From G963662265 sp963668545 (GTDB lineage: Bacteria > Spirochaetota > Spirochaetia > CADAEX01), in the NCBI GenBank assembly GCA_963668545.1, contig OY764868.1, forward strand, positions 1,240,001 through 1,304,000: 64,000 nt of DNA, read 5' to 3'. A program made the translations under genes and the position numbers. Positions 41,972 to 51,449 of this stretch are shown one piece after another. The first letter of the stretch is position 1, and every line of letters begins with the position of its first letter. The notes under the pieces are model-generated. The model worked only from the letters and a program-made list of their open reading frames with translations. It had not been told where the DNA came from and ran no database searches.

Positions 41972-44900
41972 ATGAGCAATAGCGAAAAAGATTATACCCC
42001 TGGTGTGGGGTCATATAAAACAGAAGAAGGAGGCTCCCTGAAAGGAGTCTCTGTCAATCACAATGTTGATTGTCAGTTTGGGACACTTACATTTTCGAAA
42101 GATGATTTTTCTGTAAGCGCAAGAGGAATTGATTTATCCCTTTCCTCAAAGTTTAACTCAGATCATCTTTATTCAACTGTAATCAAGAAAATTGCAAAGG
42201 GAGAGCAGCCTTCAAATACTCTGATGACCCTCCCTGAAGGACAGACTAACTTTTACAGGATTGCAGACGGTTGGTCCTGGGACCTTCCATATATCATGAT
42301 TGGTCAAAAAAATATTTTTAAAGTAGTAATCAATGGAAAGACATTTGATCTTTCATCTGTGATAAGCGGAGAGACCTGGAATGATGAGGCTGCTGATAAA
42401 GAAATTGATCTCTGGGTAGAAGGATATCATGTAAAATATAGTGCTGCTACTGGCGGGAAAAGGCCATTGGAAGTAGCCATTCCAGAAGCAGAAATTGTAA
42501 TAAAGTGTTCAGTAATAGAAGAAGTAACGGATGTTGATTATAAAGTAATCTATGATGATACAGATCCTTTCAAACTTTACCTCTCTGATGGAACTGTTAT
42601 GGAGTTCAAGAAAACAGGAGAGGCTGGAACTGGGCATATCAGGAAAATCACTGATGCGGCTGGTAAAAACAGTGTTGAGTTTTTTTACAAAATAGATGGG
42701 GATAGTGTTACAGGATTAGTAACAAGTGTAACAACACCTACTCGAAGTTCATTTACTCTTGCATCGGAATCAGAAGGAAAGGTCAAACCTGGGGATCTCA
42801 TAACAATTCGTGATGAAACAAAAGTAATATGGAGTGTATCTGGATTAAATATTACTATATCTGGTGGTTTTAGTTTTATACCAGCTGCTACATCTGATAC
42901 ATACAATATAAGCAAAGGGCAGATCGAAAAGATTGTCCATACAGACGGAAGATGCGTCAAGTTTTATTATTATACAGATTCATCAGGTGAACCCAGGCCA
43001 AGAATGACAACAGTTCTTTCAGGTGATACAAATATTAATAATCTTAATACAGGTGATATCTTTTTAAACAGGTATACTTTCTCTTCAAACAGACTCATGA
43101 AGTTTGAAACACTTGATACCAAAGCATTTACTCCTTCAACGACGTTCAGTACTGATATTGTAAATGAGCTTAATTATTTTGAGCCATTACAGGAAAATGT
43201 GTATGGATATGATATTTCTTCAGACCCTTCCCCTGATAGTGATTACATCACCCTTAAAAACCATGCTGGAGCTTTAACAAAATACAGCTTTCAGAAGGGG
43301 GGATTCAGGAGCCATTCATATAACAATATGGATATCTATCAGGGAAGAATCAGGCCTAAAAGTACTGCAAATATATTAAATATTGAAGACCCGGATTTTC
43401 TGATTGATTCGAGTTATTACTTTGGAGTAAGCAGGTTTAAGGTTTTTAATGACCGGAATTCAACAGAAGATAATGCTGCAATCTGGGAAGAGAAATATGA
43501 TTTTGATCAACACAAAATGGTTAAAACCGAAATAGTTGATTATAAAGCCTGTAGTAATTATGTAAAGGTCAGTTCTCTTCTTGCAGGGAATAAAGTTGAG
43601 CTTACTAGTAGTTTATCTGTTACACCATATGCTGGTGATCAATATCTTGCTTTTAAAAACTATCATTCATTCCAAACTGTAAATGGAGATACTTCTCCAA
43701 TCAATAGTACATATATTACTGTACCATCTTCAGGGATGGCAGCAGGAGACTATATTGCCATACGAAATGAAATACGAAAGATAAAAAGCGTTCCGGATGC
43801 TTCACACATAATAGTAGAAAGTCCTTTCTCATTTTGTCCGACATTTACCGGTGGTCAGGATAGCTGTGTTTTAATTAAAAATAGCGGCAATTATAATTTC
43901 TTTGTCTACTACCTAAATAAACCAAAAGTCGTAAAGGTTGAGATAAAACAGACTGAAACGGACAAAGAATGGAAATCTGTAAGTTATAAATACACATACC
44001 TTAAAGGCGGTAATGAAACAACTGATGATATCGGCGGCGGCGGATTTATATTTGATGATGTCGATGGCGAATCAGATGAAAAGATTCCTCCTGATGATAT
44101 CAAGTTAATTAGAACAAGTGTTATTACATGGAAAGACGGAAAGGATCAGAGTGACTTTACTCAGAAAGTAATCGATTTCCAGTATGATGAAGCGAAAATT
44201 CTTAAAGGTCAGAAAACAATAAAGAACTATAAAAAGCAGGACAGTGAATGGATTCCTGTGGATATGAGAGTCAATGTAATAGGGCATCCTGCTACCAATG
44301 CTGCTTACTACGGAGTTACAAGCAATTATTACTACTCAAGTACCTGTACATACACAGAAAAAGGGGGAATCCCTAATGACAGCAAGTGGAAAAAGTATGT
44401 AGACCTTGATTATGATGCATACGGTAGAGTAATAAGAAGTAGAACTTATTCACCCTCTCTTGCTGGGGGGCAGAGCATCAATGTGTGGAATCAATATGTC
44501 GGAATTGGGACAAAAGACAACCTTGATCCGTATGGTGAGTTTATAAATAATATATATGCAATTGATTACCAGAGTAGATATGATAATCATCCATGCTTCA
44601 AACTCTTAGGCGGTAAAGTTACACAGGTAAACAAGGATGGTCTTAAGGACAAGGTCTTCAATAACTTTGATCCGCTTCTTAATGTCACAGTTTCAAGGCA
44701 TGTTGAATCAACAGGTCTTACCGAAGGTGAATACTTTCATACCCTTGATTTCAAGGCAACCTACAATGAAAACACCACACCGGTTACAGAAACTGATATA
44801 AGTAAGATATATCATACAACAAAGCATCAGACTGTAAGAAGCAATGACTGGTCTACAGTAAGGTTCTCACTTCCTCAGAACTTCGGCGTTAAAAAACTGA

Positions 44901-47900
44901 TCACTCAGTATGAATATGATGCTGTAACAAACAATCTTATTAAAATCACAAAACCTCTTTCGAACGAGATCAATCTTGTTTACGGCACAGGAAGTTGGAA
45001 AGATTCATTCATCATAAGAGACTACACAGAACTTGATAATAATATAGGAGCTTTGAGTCAGTATGTTGTAAACAGATATGATTATGACATAAAGGGAAGG
45101 CTTATAAGCAAAAAGACAAACCTTTCTACAAATATTGACGGAACAGCTGATTACGATGCTGCAAAGTATCCAGAGAGCTGTGTTGAATACGTGTATGACG
45201 GTATGGATAGGATTACTGTTAAAAAGGCTGGAAGTACTAACACGGTGCCTGTTCTCAAGCAGGTTTTCGATGATGATAATCTTAAAGTGACATCAACTGA
45301 TTTTAAAGGTTTTAGGACTGTAACAGAATATGACAGGTTCTTCAGGCCCAGAAAGGTGAGCAGTTTCAGGCCAAATAAGAATACTAATATTGATTATGAC
45401 ACCCCTGTAGCGACTGCTGTTGAAATCTCATCAAGTGAGACAGTATATGATGTGATGTCTGGAAAACCTTCCCTCAGCACAAAATTCACTGATCCTATGA
45501 AAGATGATAACAACAGGATTATTTCAAAAACAGAGTATGACAAGCTTGGAAGGGCTGTTAAATCATACTACAAAAACACTGATTCTGATTTTGATGGGAA
45601 CAAGGTTTTTCAGCTTATTAGTGAAACAGAATACCTTGATGTTGAAAACACTGTTATTTCAAAGGCCTACACCGGGGATGCTGACAACTCATTCAGGATG
45701 ACTAAAACAGTTAATGACTGGCTTGGAAGAGGCCCGATAGAAGAGCACTCCTATTCTGGTAAAAACGGAACAGGGGATGAGAATATAGTAAGGTTGAGCT
45801 ACGACTTTGCAGGGAATTTGAGCCAGAAAGAGATGAATAACGGCGAGAAATACCGCTATATCTACACATCAGGAGGTAAGCTTGAAAAGAGCGAGTATCC
45901 TGACTCAACATACACAATTCTTAATTATGACAACAACGGCAATATTTTAAAGAGCAAGGACAGGAGGGGAATCACTGTAATAAACAGCTACAACAAATCA
46001 GACCTTGCAGTCTTGAGTTCTACGGGTAATATCGAGATTGAAAGAATTTACAGTCACCTGGGTCCTGTATTTATAAAGGAAAGTGAAAATCAAGCAGAAG
46101 TTTTACGGAATGAGTATGAATACCACTTCACAGGAGGGATTATTAAGAACTCTCAGGTTACAGGTACTTCAGTTACCCATATCCTTGAATCAACCTATGA
46201 TGACGGGGGGAATCAGACCTCTATTAAGGCAACAGGTTCCGGGAGTGGCGTAAATGCATGGAGTAAGACTCTTAATCTTGACAGTCAGTATCATTCATCT
46301 GCAGATGACTCAGATCCTTTTAATAAGACTGCAATTCTTGATGGTGCAGCAGCTAAGATTATAAATGAGTCAAGCTATGCAGGGGTCATGAGCAAAATTA
46401 AATACGGAACAACTACTGCAAGAGATATAACATTTGGGTATGAGAATTTTATGAGAGTAAACTCTATGAAGAGTAATATTGTGAGTCCTGAAACTGAAGC
46501 CCCTCTCAACATAGACATAACAAGGGATTTTACTGGAAATATCCTGACCCGTGAAACTGACATTTATTCCTATGACGGGATGAACAGGCTCACCTCAGGT
46601 GAGGGAGAAGACTTTAAATATGATGAGATCTCAAATCTCCTTAACCGCGGAAACAAGAGCTATGAATATCAGTCATCAGGAGAGGGGACAAGTCAGATGA
46701 GGCTTAAATCATTTAAAGTAGGAACTGCATCTCCATCAGTTTACACCTATGATAAGAATGGCAACCCGACTGTTGTAACTGGTAAGTTTAATTCTCTTAT
46801 CTATGATGACTTTAACAGGTTAAGGGAAATCACCCGTTCTGACGGGAAGATTGATAAATATACCTACAATGCAGGTGGAATCAGGGTAAAGAAAGAAGAA
46901 GATGTAAATAACAGTAATATTGTAATTTATTCAATGTATGCAGGTAATAATCCAATCATTGAGGAAACATATAACGGATCTACTCTAATTGAAACATTGT
47001 TCTACATTATTGTTGGCGGAAGTATTATCGGTTTAATACGGAAAAAATACGGGGTTAGTGAGGATTATGAGTTCTTCTATAATGATAATCTTGGTTCAAG
47101 ACGGGTTGTTCTTGATGCTGCGGGAGTGGTAACTGATAAGTTTACATACTCAGCTTACGGTGAAGTTACTCATGATTCGGGCTCAAATCTTAACCTCGCA
47201 TCCTTTACTGGTAAAGGATATGATGGTACAGGACTTCTTTACTTTAATGCAAGGTATTATGATCCGGTAGTGGGCCGCTTCCTGACAGAAGATCCCTCAA
47301 TGGACGGGATAAACTGGTACTCATATGTCGGGAATAATCCTGTTAATCTGGTTGATCCAACAGGGCTTCGGGAAGCAGAACATGGAACTAAAAACGAGGA
47401 TGAAGATCCCGGAAATAATGATTCCCCAGATAAAGAGAATGGTGGAAAAGAAAAAAAATCTGCCTTGGATATAGTAAAAGATTTTTTTAAAGGATGGGCA
47501 GATCATAATAAAAAATATAAAGAGAAACAACGAGAAAAAGAATTAGAGAGACTATTAGGAAAGTACTCTGAAATGGGGCCAAAAGCAATTTATCAGTCAT
47601 ATGGTGCGTTCGGAGCTGGAGTTATTGCTGCTGGCGAAGTTGAAATTGGTGGTGTTATTGATACAGAGGGCAATAGAGGTCTTGCTATTACAGTAAGTGG
47701 AGGTGCTGGTGTTATTGCAGATATAGATATTCCTGGTTTATCTAAAATTGCAAATAAAGTTCTAAGATCTTTTGTTGATGAATTGGATAATAAAAAAATA
47801 ATTGATGGAAATATTTATGATTTTCAAGGTCCAAGCAAATTTGCAAAAGGAGGAGTAATTTTGGGGATTTCAAAAGATCTTATGAATAATGGTGATCCAG

Positions 47901-47968
47901 ATTTAAATTTTGATCTTAGTGTTGGTGGTGGTGCTTTCTGGGGAAGAACATTTGTTTTTAGTTATTAA
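41972..47968 (+). CDS. Full-length Rhs-repeat protein with variable C-terminal tip 1
   Basis: The 1998-residue protein has no signal peptide or membrane helix. Residues about 1-700 form a non-repeat N-terminal part with beta segments and a Gly/Asp-rich insert near 690. From about 850 to 1760 there are many Rhs/YD repeats (forms such as YDxxGR, YxYxGMDR and YNxxGxL). The hyperconserved core DPVVGRFLTEDPSMDG lies near 1768 and is followed by the linker LREAEHGTK, after which the tip (about 1825-1998) diverges. Rhs shells enclose and release a toxic tip in contact-dependent antagonism. This tip is Gly-rich with beta character and is related to that of cassette 3. A small membrane protein gene overlaps its end. 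Confidence 0.92.
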   Translation: MSNSEKDYTPGVGSYKTEEGGSLKGVSVNHNVDCQFGTLTFSKDDFSVSARGIDLSLSSKFNSDHLYSTVIKKIAKGEQPSNTLMTLPEGQTNFYRIADGWSWDLPYIMIGQKNIFKVVINGKTFDLSSVISGETWNDEAADKEIDLWVEGYHVKYSAATGGKRPLEVAIPEAEIVIKCSVIEEVTDVDYKVIYDDTDPFKLYLSDGTVMEFKKTGEAGTGHIRKITDAAGKNSVEFFYKIDGDSVTGLVTSVTTPTRSSFTLASESEGKVKPGDLITIRDETKVIWSVSGLNITISGGFSFIPAATSDTYNISKGQIEKIVHTDGRCVKFYYYTDSSGEPRPRMTTVLSGDTNINNLNTGDIFLNRYTFSSNRLMKFETLDTKAFTPSTTFSTDIVNELNYFEPLQENVYGYDISSDPSPDSDYITLKNHAGALTKYSFQKGGFRSHSYNNMDIYQGRIRPKSTANILNIEDPDFLIDSSYYFGVSRFKVFNDRNSTEDNAAIWEEKYDFDQHKMVKTEIVDYKACSNYVKVSSLLAGNKVELTSSLSVTPYAGDQYLAFKNYHSFQTVNGDTSPINSTYITVPSSGMAAGDYIAIRNEIRKIKSVPDASHIIVESPFSFCPTFTGGQDSCVLIKNSGNYNFFVYYLNKPKVVKVEIKQTETDKEWKSVSYKYTYLKGGNETTDDIGGGGFIFDDVDGESDEKIPPDDIKLIRTSVITWKDGKDQSDFTQKVIDFQYDEAKILKGQKTIKNYKKQDSEWIPVDMRVNVIGHPATNAAYYGVTSNYYYSSTCTYTEKGGIPNDSKWKKYVDLDYDAYGRVIRSRTYSPSLAGGQSINVWNQYVGIGTKDNLDPYGEFINNIYAIDYQSRYDNHPCFKLLGGKVTQVNKDGLKDKVFNNFDPLLNVTVSRHVESTGLTEGEYFHTLDFKATYNENTTPVTETDISKIYHTTKHQTVRSNDWSTVRFSLPQNFGVKKLITQYEYDAVTNNLIKITKPLSNEINLVYGTGSWKDSFIIRDYTELDNNIGALSQYVVNRYDYDIKGRLISKKTNLSTNIDGTADYDAAKYPESCVEYVYDGMDRITVKKAGSTNTVPVLKQVFDDDNLKVTSTDFKGFRTVTEYDRFFRPRKVSSFRPNKNTNIDYDTPVATAVEISSSETVYDVMSGKPSLSTKFTDPMKDDNNRIISKTEYDKLGRAVKSYYKNTDSDFDGNKVFQLISETEYLDVENTVISKAYTGDADNSFRMTKTVNDWLGRGPIEEHSYSGKNGTGDENIVRLSYDFAGNLSQKEMNNGEKYRYIYTSGGKLEKSEYPDSTYTILNYDNNGNILKSKDRRGITVINSYNKSDLAVLSSTGNIEIERIYSHLGPVFIKESENQAEVLRNEYEYHFTGGIIKNSQVTGTSVTHILESTYDDGGNQTSIKATGSGSGVNAWSKTLNLDSQYHSSADDSDPFNKTAILDGAAAKIINESSYAGVMSKIKYGTTTARDITFGYENFMRVNSMKSNIVSPETEAPLNIDITRDFTGNILTRETDIYSYDGMNRLTSGEGEDFKYDEISNLLNRGNKSYEYQSSGEGTSQMRLKSFKVGTASPSVYTYDKNGNPTVVTGKFNSLIYDDFNRLREITRSDGKIDKYTYNAGGIRVKKEEDVNNSNIVIYSMYAGNNPIIEETYNGSTLIETLFYIIVGGSIIGLIRKKYGVSEDYEFFYNDNLGSRRVVLDAAGVVTDKFTYSAYGEVTHDSGSNLNLASFTGKGYDGTGLLYFNARYYDPVVGRFLTEDPSMDGINWYSYVGNNPVNLVDPTGLREAEHGTKNEDEDPGNNDSPDKENGGKEKKSALDIVKDFFKGWADHNKKYKEKQREKELERLLGKYSEMGPKAIYQSYGAFGAGVIAAGEVEIGGVIDTEGNRGLAITVSGGAGVIADIDIPGLSKIANKVLRSFVDELDNKKIIDGNIYDFQGPSKFAKGGVILGISKDLMNNGDPDLNFDLSVGGGAFWGRTFVFSY

Positions 47969-47979
47969 TGAGGGGAGAA

Positions 47980-48396
47980 ATGAAAAAATTAAATAAATGG
48001 ATATTAAGGAAGAAAGTATCCATTGTGACAGTATTTGTTTTATTGCAAATATTATTATTATTATTTATATATATTATTGATAAAGATATAATCCTTAAAA
48101 AGCTATGGTTTGATTCTAGCCTTACTAGTTTTTTTGCAGGTTTTGCAGCAATCCTTTTTTACCCTTTTTATTTTATTTATTCAAAAATATTGGGGTATGA
48201 AAAGTTAGCAAAAATTATTAATGGTCTATTTTTAATAGAATTCTATATTTATTTTTTAAGTATATTTAATTTTATTTTTATAGTTATAAATGATAATTAT
48301 GAACTTATTTCATTTTTCTTTATTCCCGGATTTATGATTACTTTAATTATATATAGCAAAATAAATTCTATATTTATTAGTAAATATAATAAATGA
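47980..48396 (+). CDS. Small multi-helix membrane protein, candidate immunity protein for Rhs tip 1
   Basis: The 138-residue product is almost entirely hydrophobic: helices at about residues 13-33, 45-70, 75-105 and 112-130. AGGGGAG precedes the ATG at 47980; an ATG at 47968 overlaps the Rhs stop. It is very AT-rich compared with the Rhs core. A gene directly after a variable Rhs tip is by convention its immunity gene, and a membrane partner would suit a tip acting on membranes. I find no family match, so the role is inferred from position. Confidence 0.68.
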   Translation: MKKLNKWILRKKVSIVTVFVLLQILLLLFIYIIDKDIILKKLWFDSSLTSFFAGFAAILFYPFYFIYSKILGYEKLAKIINGLFLIEFYIYFLSIFNFIFIVINDNYELISFFFIPGFMITLIIYSKINSIFISKYNK

Positions 48397-48446
48397 ACGT
48401 ATTTACTGTTTGAACAATAATAGAATTCATCTGACAGTTGCTTAAC

Positions 48447-48653
48447 AAAAACCGGTTTGAAAAAGAAAAACACTTTTTCAAATAGCCCATAATCCTCTCC
48501 GTATACAGAAAGGGATACGGAGGGAGACGAATGCGGACTCCTCAGGGGAGCAGAAATGCTCCCCGAGGAGCCCGGAGCGAAAGCGCAGCCCGGAGTAAGC
48601 CCGATCTCCCCTTCGGGGACAGACGCCTGCAGGAATTTAAAAGAAGTTAACAG
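48447..48653. repeat. GC-rich multi-hairpin repeat, copy A
   Basis: A 207-bp GC-rich block in AT-rich surroundings, repeated at 51243-51428. Hairpins include CTCCGTAT/ATACGGAG (48497-48504 with 48515-48522), GGGGAGCA-GAAA-TGCTCCCC (48545-48564, a GNRA-type loop) and a CCC-UUCG-GGG hairpin (about 48609-48618) missing from copy B. It precedes Rhs cassette 2. There is no open reading frame in it. It may be a structured RNA, a recombination site or a miniature mobile element. Confidence 0.75.
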
Positions 48654-48673
48654 AATAAAAAGTAGAAAATAAA

Positions 48674-50821
48674 ATGAATTCAGGAAGATATGCAGAGATT
48701 TTGCATAGAGAAGAAAACACTGACCCACTTAACTATAACAACAACGGCAATATCTTTAAGAGCAAGGATAGGAGGGGAATAACTTTAATAAACAGCTACA
48801 ATAAATCAGACCTTGCTGTATCGATTTCAACCGGGAATATCGAGATTGAAAGGCTTTACAGTCACCTGGGTCCTGTATTTATAAAGGAAAGTGAAAATCA
48901 AGCAGAAATTGTAAGGAATGAGTATGAATACCACTTCACAGGAGGGATTATTAAGAACTCTCAGGTTACAGGTACTTCAGTTACCCATATCCTTGAATCA
49001 AACTATGATGACGGGGGGAATCAAGTCTCTATCAGGGCAACAGGCTCAGGAACTGGCGCTAATGCATGGAGTAAGACACTTAACCTTGATTCTCAGTATC
49101 ATTCATCATCCGATGACCAAGATCCTTTTAATAAGACTGCAATTCTTGATGGTGTAACAGCTAAGATTATAAATGAGAGTAGCTATGCAGGGATTTTAAG
49201 TAAAATTAAATACGGAACAACTACTTCAAGAGATATAACATTTGGGTATGAGAATTTTATGAGAGTAAAATCTATGAAGAGTAATAGTCTGGCATCTGAA
49301 ACTGAAGCCCCTCTCAACATAGACATAACAAGGGATTTTACTGGAAATATCCTAACTCGTGAAACTGACATTTATTCCTATGACGGGATGAACAGGCTCA
49401 CCTCAGGTGAGGGGGAAGACTTTAAATATGATGAGATCTCAAATCTCCTTAACCGCGGAAACAAGAGCTATGAATATCAGCCGGCAGGAGAGGGGACAAG
49501 TCAGATGAGGCTTAAATCATTTAAAGTAGGAACTGCATCTCCATCAGTTTACACCTATGATAAGAATGGCAACCCGACTGTTGTAACTGGTAAGTTTAAT
49601 TCTCTTATCTATGATGACTTTAACAGGTTAAGGGAAATCACCCGTTCTGATGGTAAGATTGATAAATATACCTACAATGCAGGTGGAATCAGGGTAAAGA
49701 AAGAAGAAGATACAGCTGGAAGCAATGTTGTACTATACTCAATGTATGCAGGCAATAATCCTGTGATTGAGGAAAAGTATGATGGAGAATCTATAATTGA
49801 AACAAGGTTTAACATTATATCCGGAAGCAGCATTGTTGCTCATATAAGAAAGGTATATGGGACAAGTGAGGATTATGAATACTTCTACAATGACAACCTT
49901 GGTTCCCGTAGAGTTGTTTTTGATGCCGCAGGAGCTGTAACTGACAAGTTTACATACTCTGCTTACGGTGAAGTGACACATGATTCTGGTTCTAATGATT
50001 ACCTGGCATCCTTTACTGGCAAGGGATATGATGCGACTGGACTTCTTTACTTTAATGCAAGGTATTATGATCCTGTAGTCGGCCGTTTCCTGACAGAAGA
50101 TCCTTCAAAGGACGGTATAAACTGGTACTCATATGTCGGGAATAATCCTGTTAATCTGGTTGATCCAACAGGGCTTCGGGAAGCAGAACATGGGACAAAA
50201 AGTGAGGATGAAGATCACGGAAATGATGATTCCCCGAAAAAAGATAGAGGGAAGGGTAAAGATGATGACGATGATGACTCTTGGTGGGATAGAAGAAAAG
50301 CGTTTGCTAAAGCAATGAAAGTTAAAAAGTTTTATCAACAAAATGGAATAATATTAAATAGAAATGATTTTGCTTCGATTCAAGATTTTTTAGGGGAATT
50401 TGATACTAAATATATAAAAGATATTAATAATTTTACCGGACTCATTACAAAAGGAACAACATATCATGCCTCCGGTTTAATTTCAGGATCCTTTGAATAT
50501 GGATATGCTATTGAAGTAAAAGATGGAGAAATAATTGCAACAACAAAATATAAGTCATTTTCTTATGGAGTTGAAAGTAATATTGCTGCTGAGGTGGGAA
50601 AAACAGTTACTGTTGTTCCTGGGGCTAAAATTGATAATTTATTCGGTGAATCATATACAGGAGGGTTATCAGCTGGATACTTTGGCATGAATGCCGGAGC
50701 TAATGTAGAAGCAATACCTACTAAAAATAATAGTGAATTAACTGGGTATTCTATAAATTATTCAGGTGGACTTTCTGTGAGTCCGGTTGACTTTTCAGCA
50801 ATGGTCAACATAACATGGTGA
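48674..50821 (+). CDS. Displaced Rhs C-terminal cassette 2 with tip 2
   Basis: The 715-residue frame starts with about 20 unrelated residues (including LHREENTD, shared with cassette 3). It then enters Rhs sequence at the NNGNIFKSKDRRG point and follows the full-length protein to the core DPVVGRFLTEDPSKDG and linker LREAEHGTK near residue 505. The tip (about 540-715) is unlike tip 1, ends in MVNITW and has a Gly-rich second half. The ATG has only a poor ribosome-binding site and there is no N-terminal domain, so this looks like a silent donor cassette for swapping the tip into the full-length gene, as known for orphan Rhs modules in enterobacteria. Confidence 0.88.
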   Translation: MNSGRYAEILHREENTDPLNYNNNGNIFKSKDRRGITLINSYNKSDLAVSISTGNIEIERLYSHLGPVFIKESENQAEIVRNEYEYHFTGGIIKNSQVTGTSVTHILESNYDDGGNQVSIRATGSGTGANAWSKTLNLDSQYHSSSDDQDPFNKTAILDGVTAKIINESSYAGILSKIKYGTTTSRDITFGYENFMRVKSMKSNSLASETEAPLNIDITRDFTGNILTRETDIYSYDGMNRLTSGEGEDFKYDEISNLLNRGNKSYEYQPAGEGTSQMRLKSFKVGTASPSVYTYDKNGNPTVVTGKFNSLIYDDFNRLREITRSDGKIDKYTYNAGGIRVKKEEDTAGSNVVLYSMYAGNNPVIEEKYDGESIIETRFNIISGSSIVAHIRKVYGTSEDYEYFYNDNLGSRRVVFDAAGAVTDKFTYSAYGEVTHDSGSNDYLASFTGKGYDATGLLYFNARYYDPVVGRFLTEDPSKDGINWYSYVGNNPVNLVDPTGLREAEHGTKSEDEDHGNDDSPKKDRGKGKDDDDDDSWWDRRKAFAKAMKVKKFYQQNGIILNRNDFASIQDFLGEFDTKYIKDINNFTGLITKGTTYHASGLISGSFEYGYAIEVKDGEIIATTKYKSFSYGVESNIAAEVGKTVTVVPGAKIDNLFGESYTGGLSAGYFGMNAGANVEAIPTKNNSELTGYSINYSGGLSVSPVDFSAMVNITW

Positions 50822-50825
50822 TTAT

Positions 50826-51233
50826 ATGATCATGATAAAATATTTTAAGCAAAAAAACGATTTTTTTAATACTCTATCAAAAATATGTGAGGGAAATATA
50901 AAGAATCGTATAATTCCTCATGCTTATCAAGGAGAAAAAGATTTTAGCTGTTTAGCTACCGAAAATTATTTCAATATAGAGCCAATTGAAAAATCATCGA
51001 ATCTTTTTTTACCAGTAATAGATGGAATTATATTTAAGAATAAAAAAGTATTGGTTATTTATCATCCAAGAATAATAGGTCTTGTTTTAAGTGTTGTTGC
51101 TATAATAAATGCTTTTTATTTTGATTTTATTTCTGGAGTAATTTCTTTAGTATTTTTTTTACTTGTTTTTAACATTATGTTTTTTTTACATAAGAAATTA
51201 AGGAATATTTTTAGAGATAATAATTTACTATAG
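50826..51233 (+). CDS. Small membrane protein, candidate immunity protein for Rhs tip 2
   Basis: The 135-residue product starts 4 bp after cassette 2. It has a soluble N-terminal part (about 1-75) and two adjacent hydrophobic helices (about 76-95 and 96-120). The gene is strongly AT-rich. No known family was recognised. The position directly after a variable tip makes it the expected immunity gene, though the tip's activity is itself unknown. The ribosome-binding site is weak. Confidence 0.65.
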   Translation: MIMIKYFKQKNDFFNTLSKICEGNIKNRIIPHAYQGEKDFSCLATENYFNIEPIEKSSNLFLPVIDGIIFKNKKVLVIYHPRIIGLVLSVVAIINAFYFDFISGVISLVFFLLVFNIMFFLHKKLRNIFRDNNLL

Positions 51234-51242
51234 TATTAAAAT

Positions 51243-51428
51243 AAAACTGGTTTGAAAATGAATAACACTTTTTTAAATAACAATAACCCTCTCCGTACAC
51301 AAAAAGGGATACGGAGGGCGCCGAAGGCGGACCCCGCAAGGGAGCAGAAATGCTCCCCGAGGAGGCCGGAGCGACAGCGGAGCCCGGAGTAGGCCCGGTC
51401 CCTGCAGGAATTTGAAATAAGTTATCAG
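51243..51428. repeat. GC-rich multi-hairpin repeat, copy B
   Basis: A 186-bp copy of the block at 48447. The CTCCGTAC/ATACGGAG and GGGAGCA-GAAA-TGCTCCC hairpins are kept; GCC-GAA-GGC replaces a less perfect stem of copy A, and the UUCG hairpin region is deleted. Both copies end near CCTGCAGGAATTT and are followed at the same distance by the LHREENTD segment that opens each Rhs cassette. Confidence 0.75.
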
Positions 51429-51449
51429 ATATTATAAGTTTGAAATAAT

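Noticed and set aside
48447..48653. Group II intron or CRISPR-like array
   Set aside because: No reverse transcriptase or domain V/VI pattern, and the repeat occurs only twice, 2.8 kb apart, without spacers.
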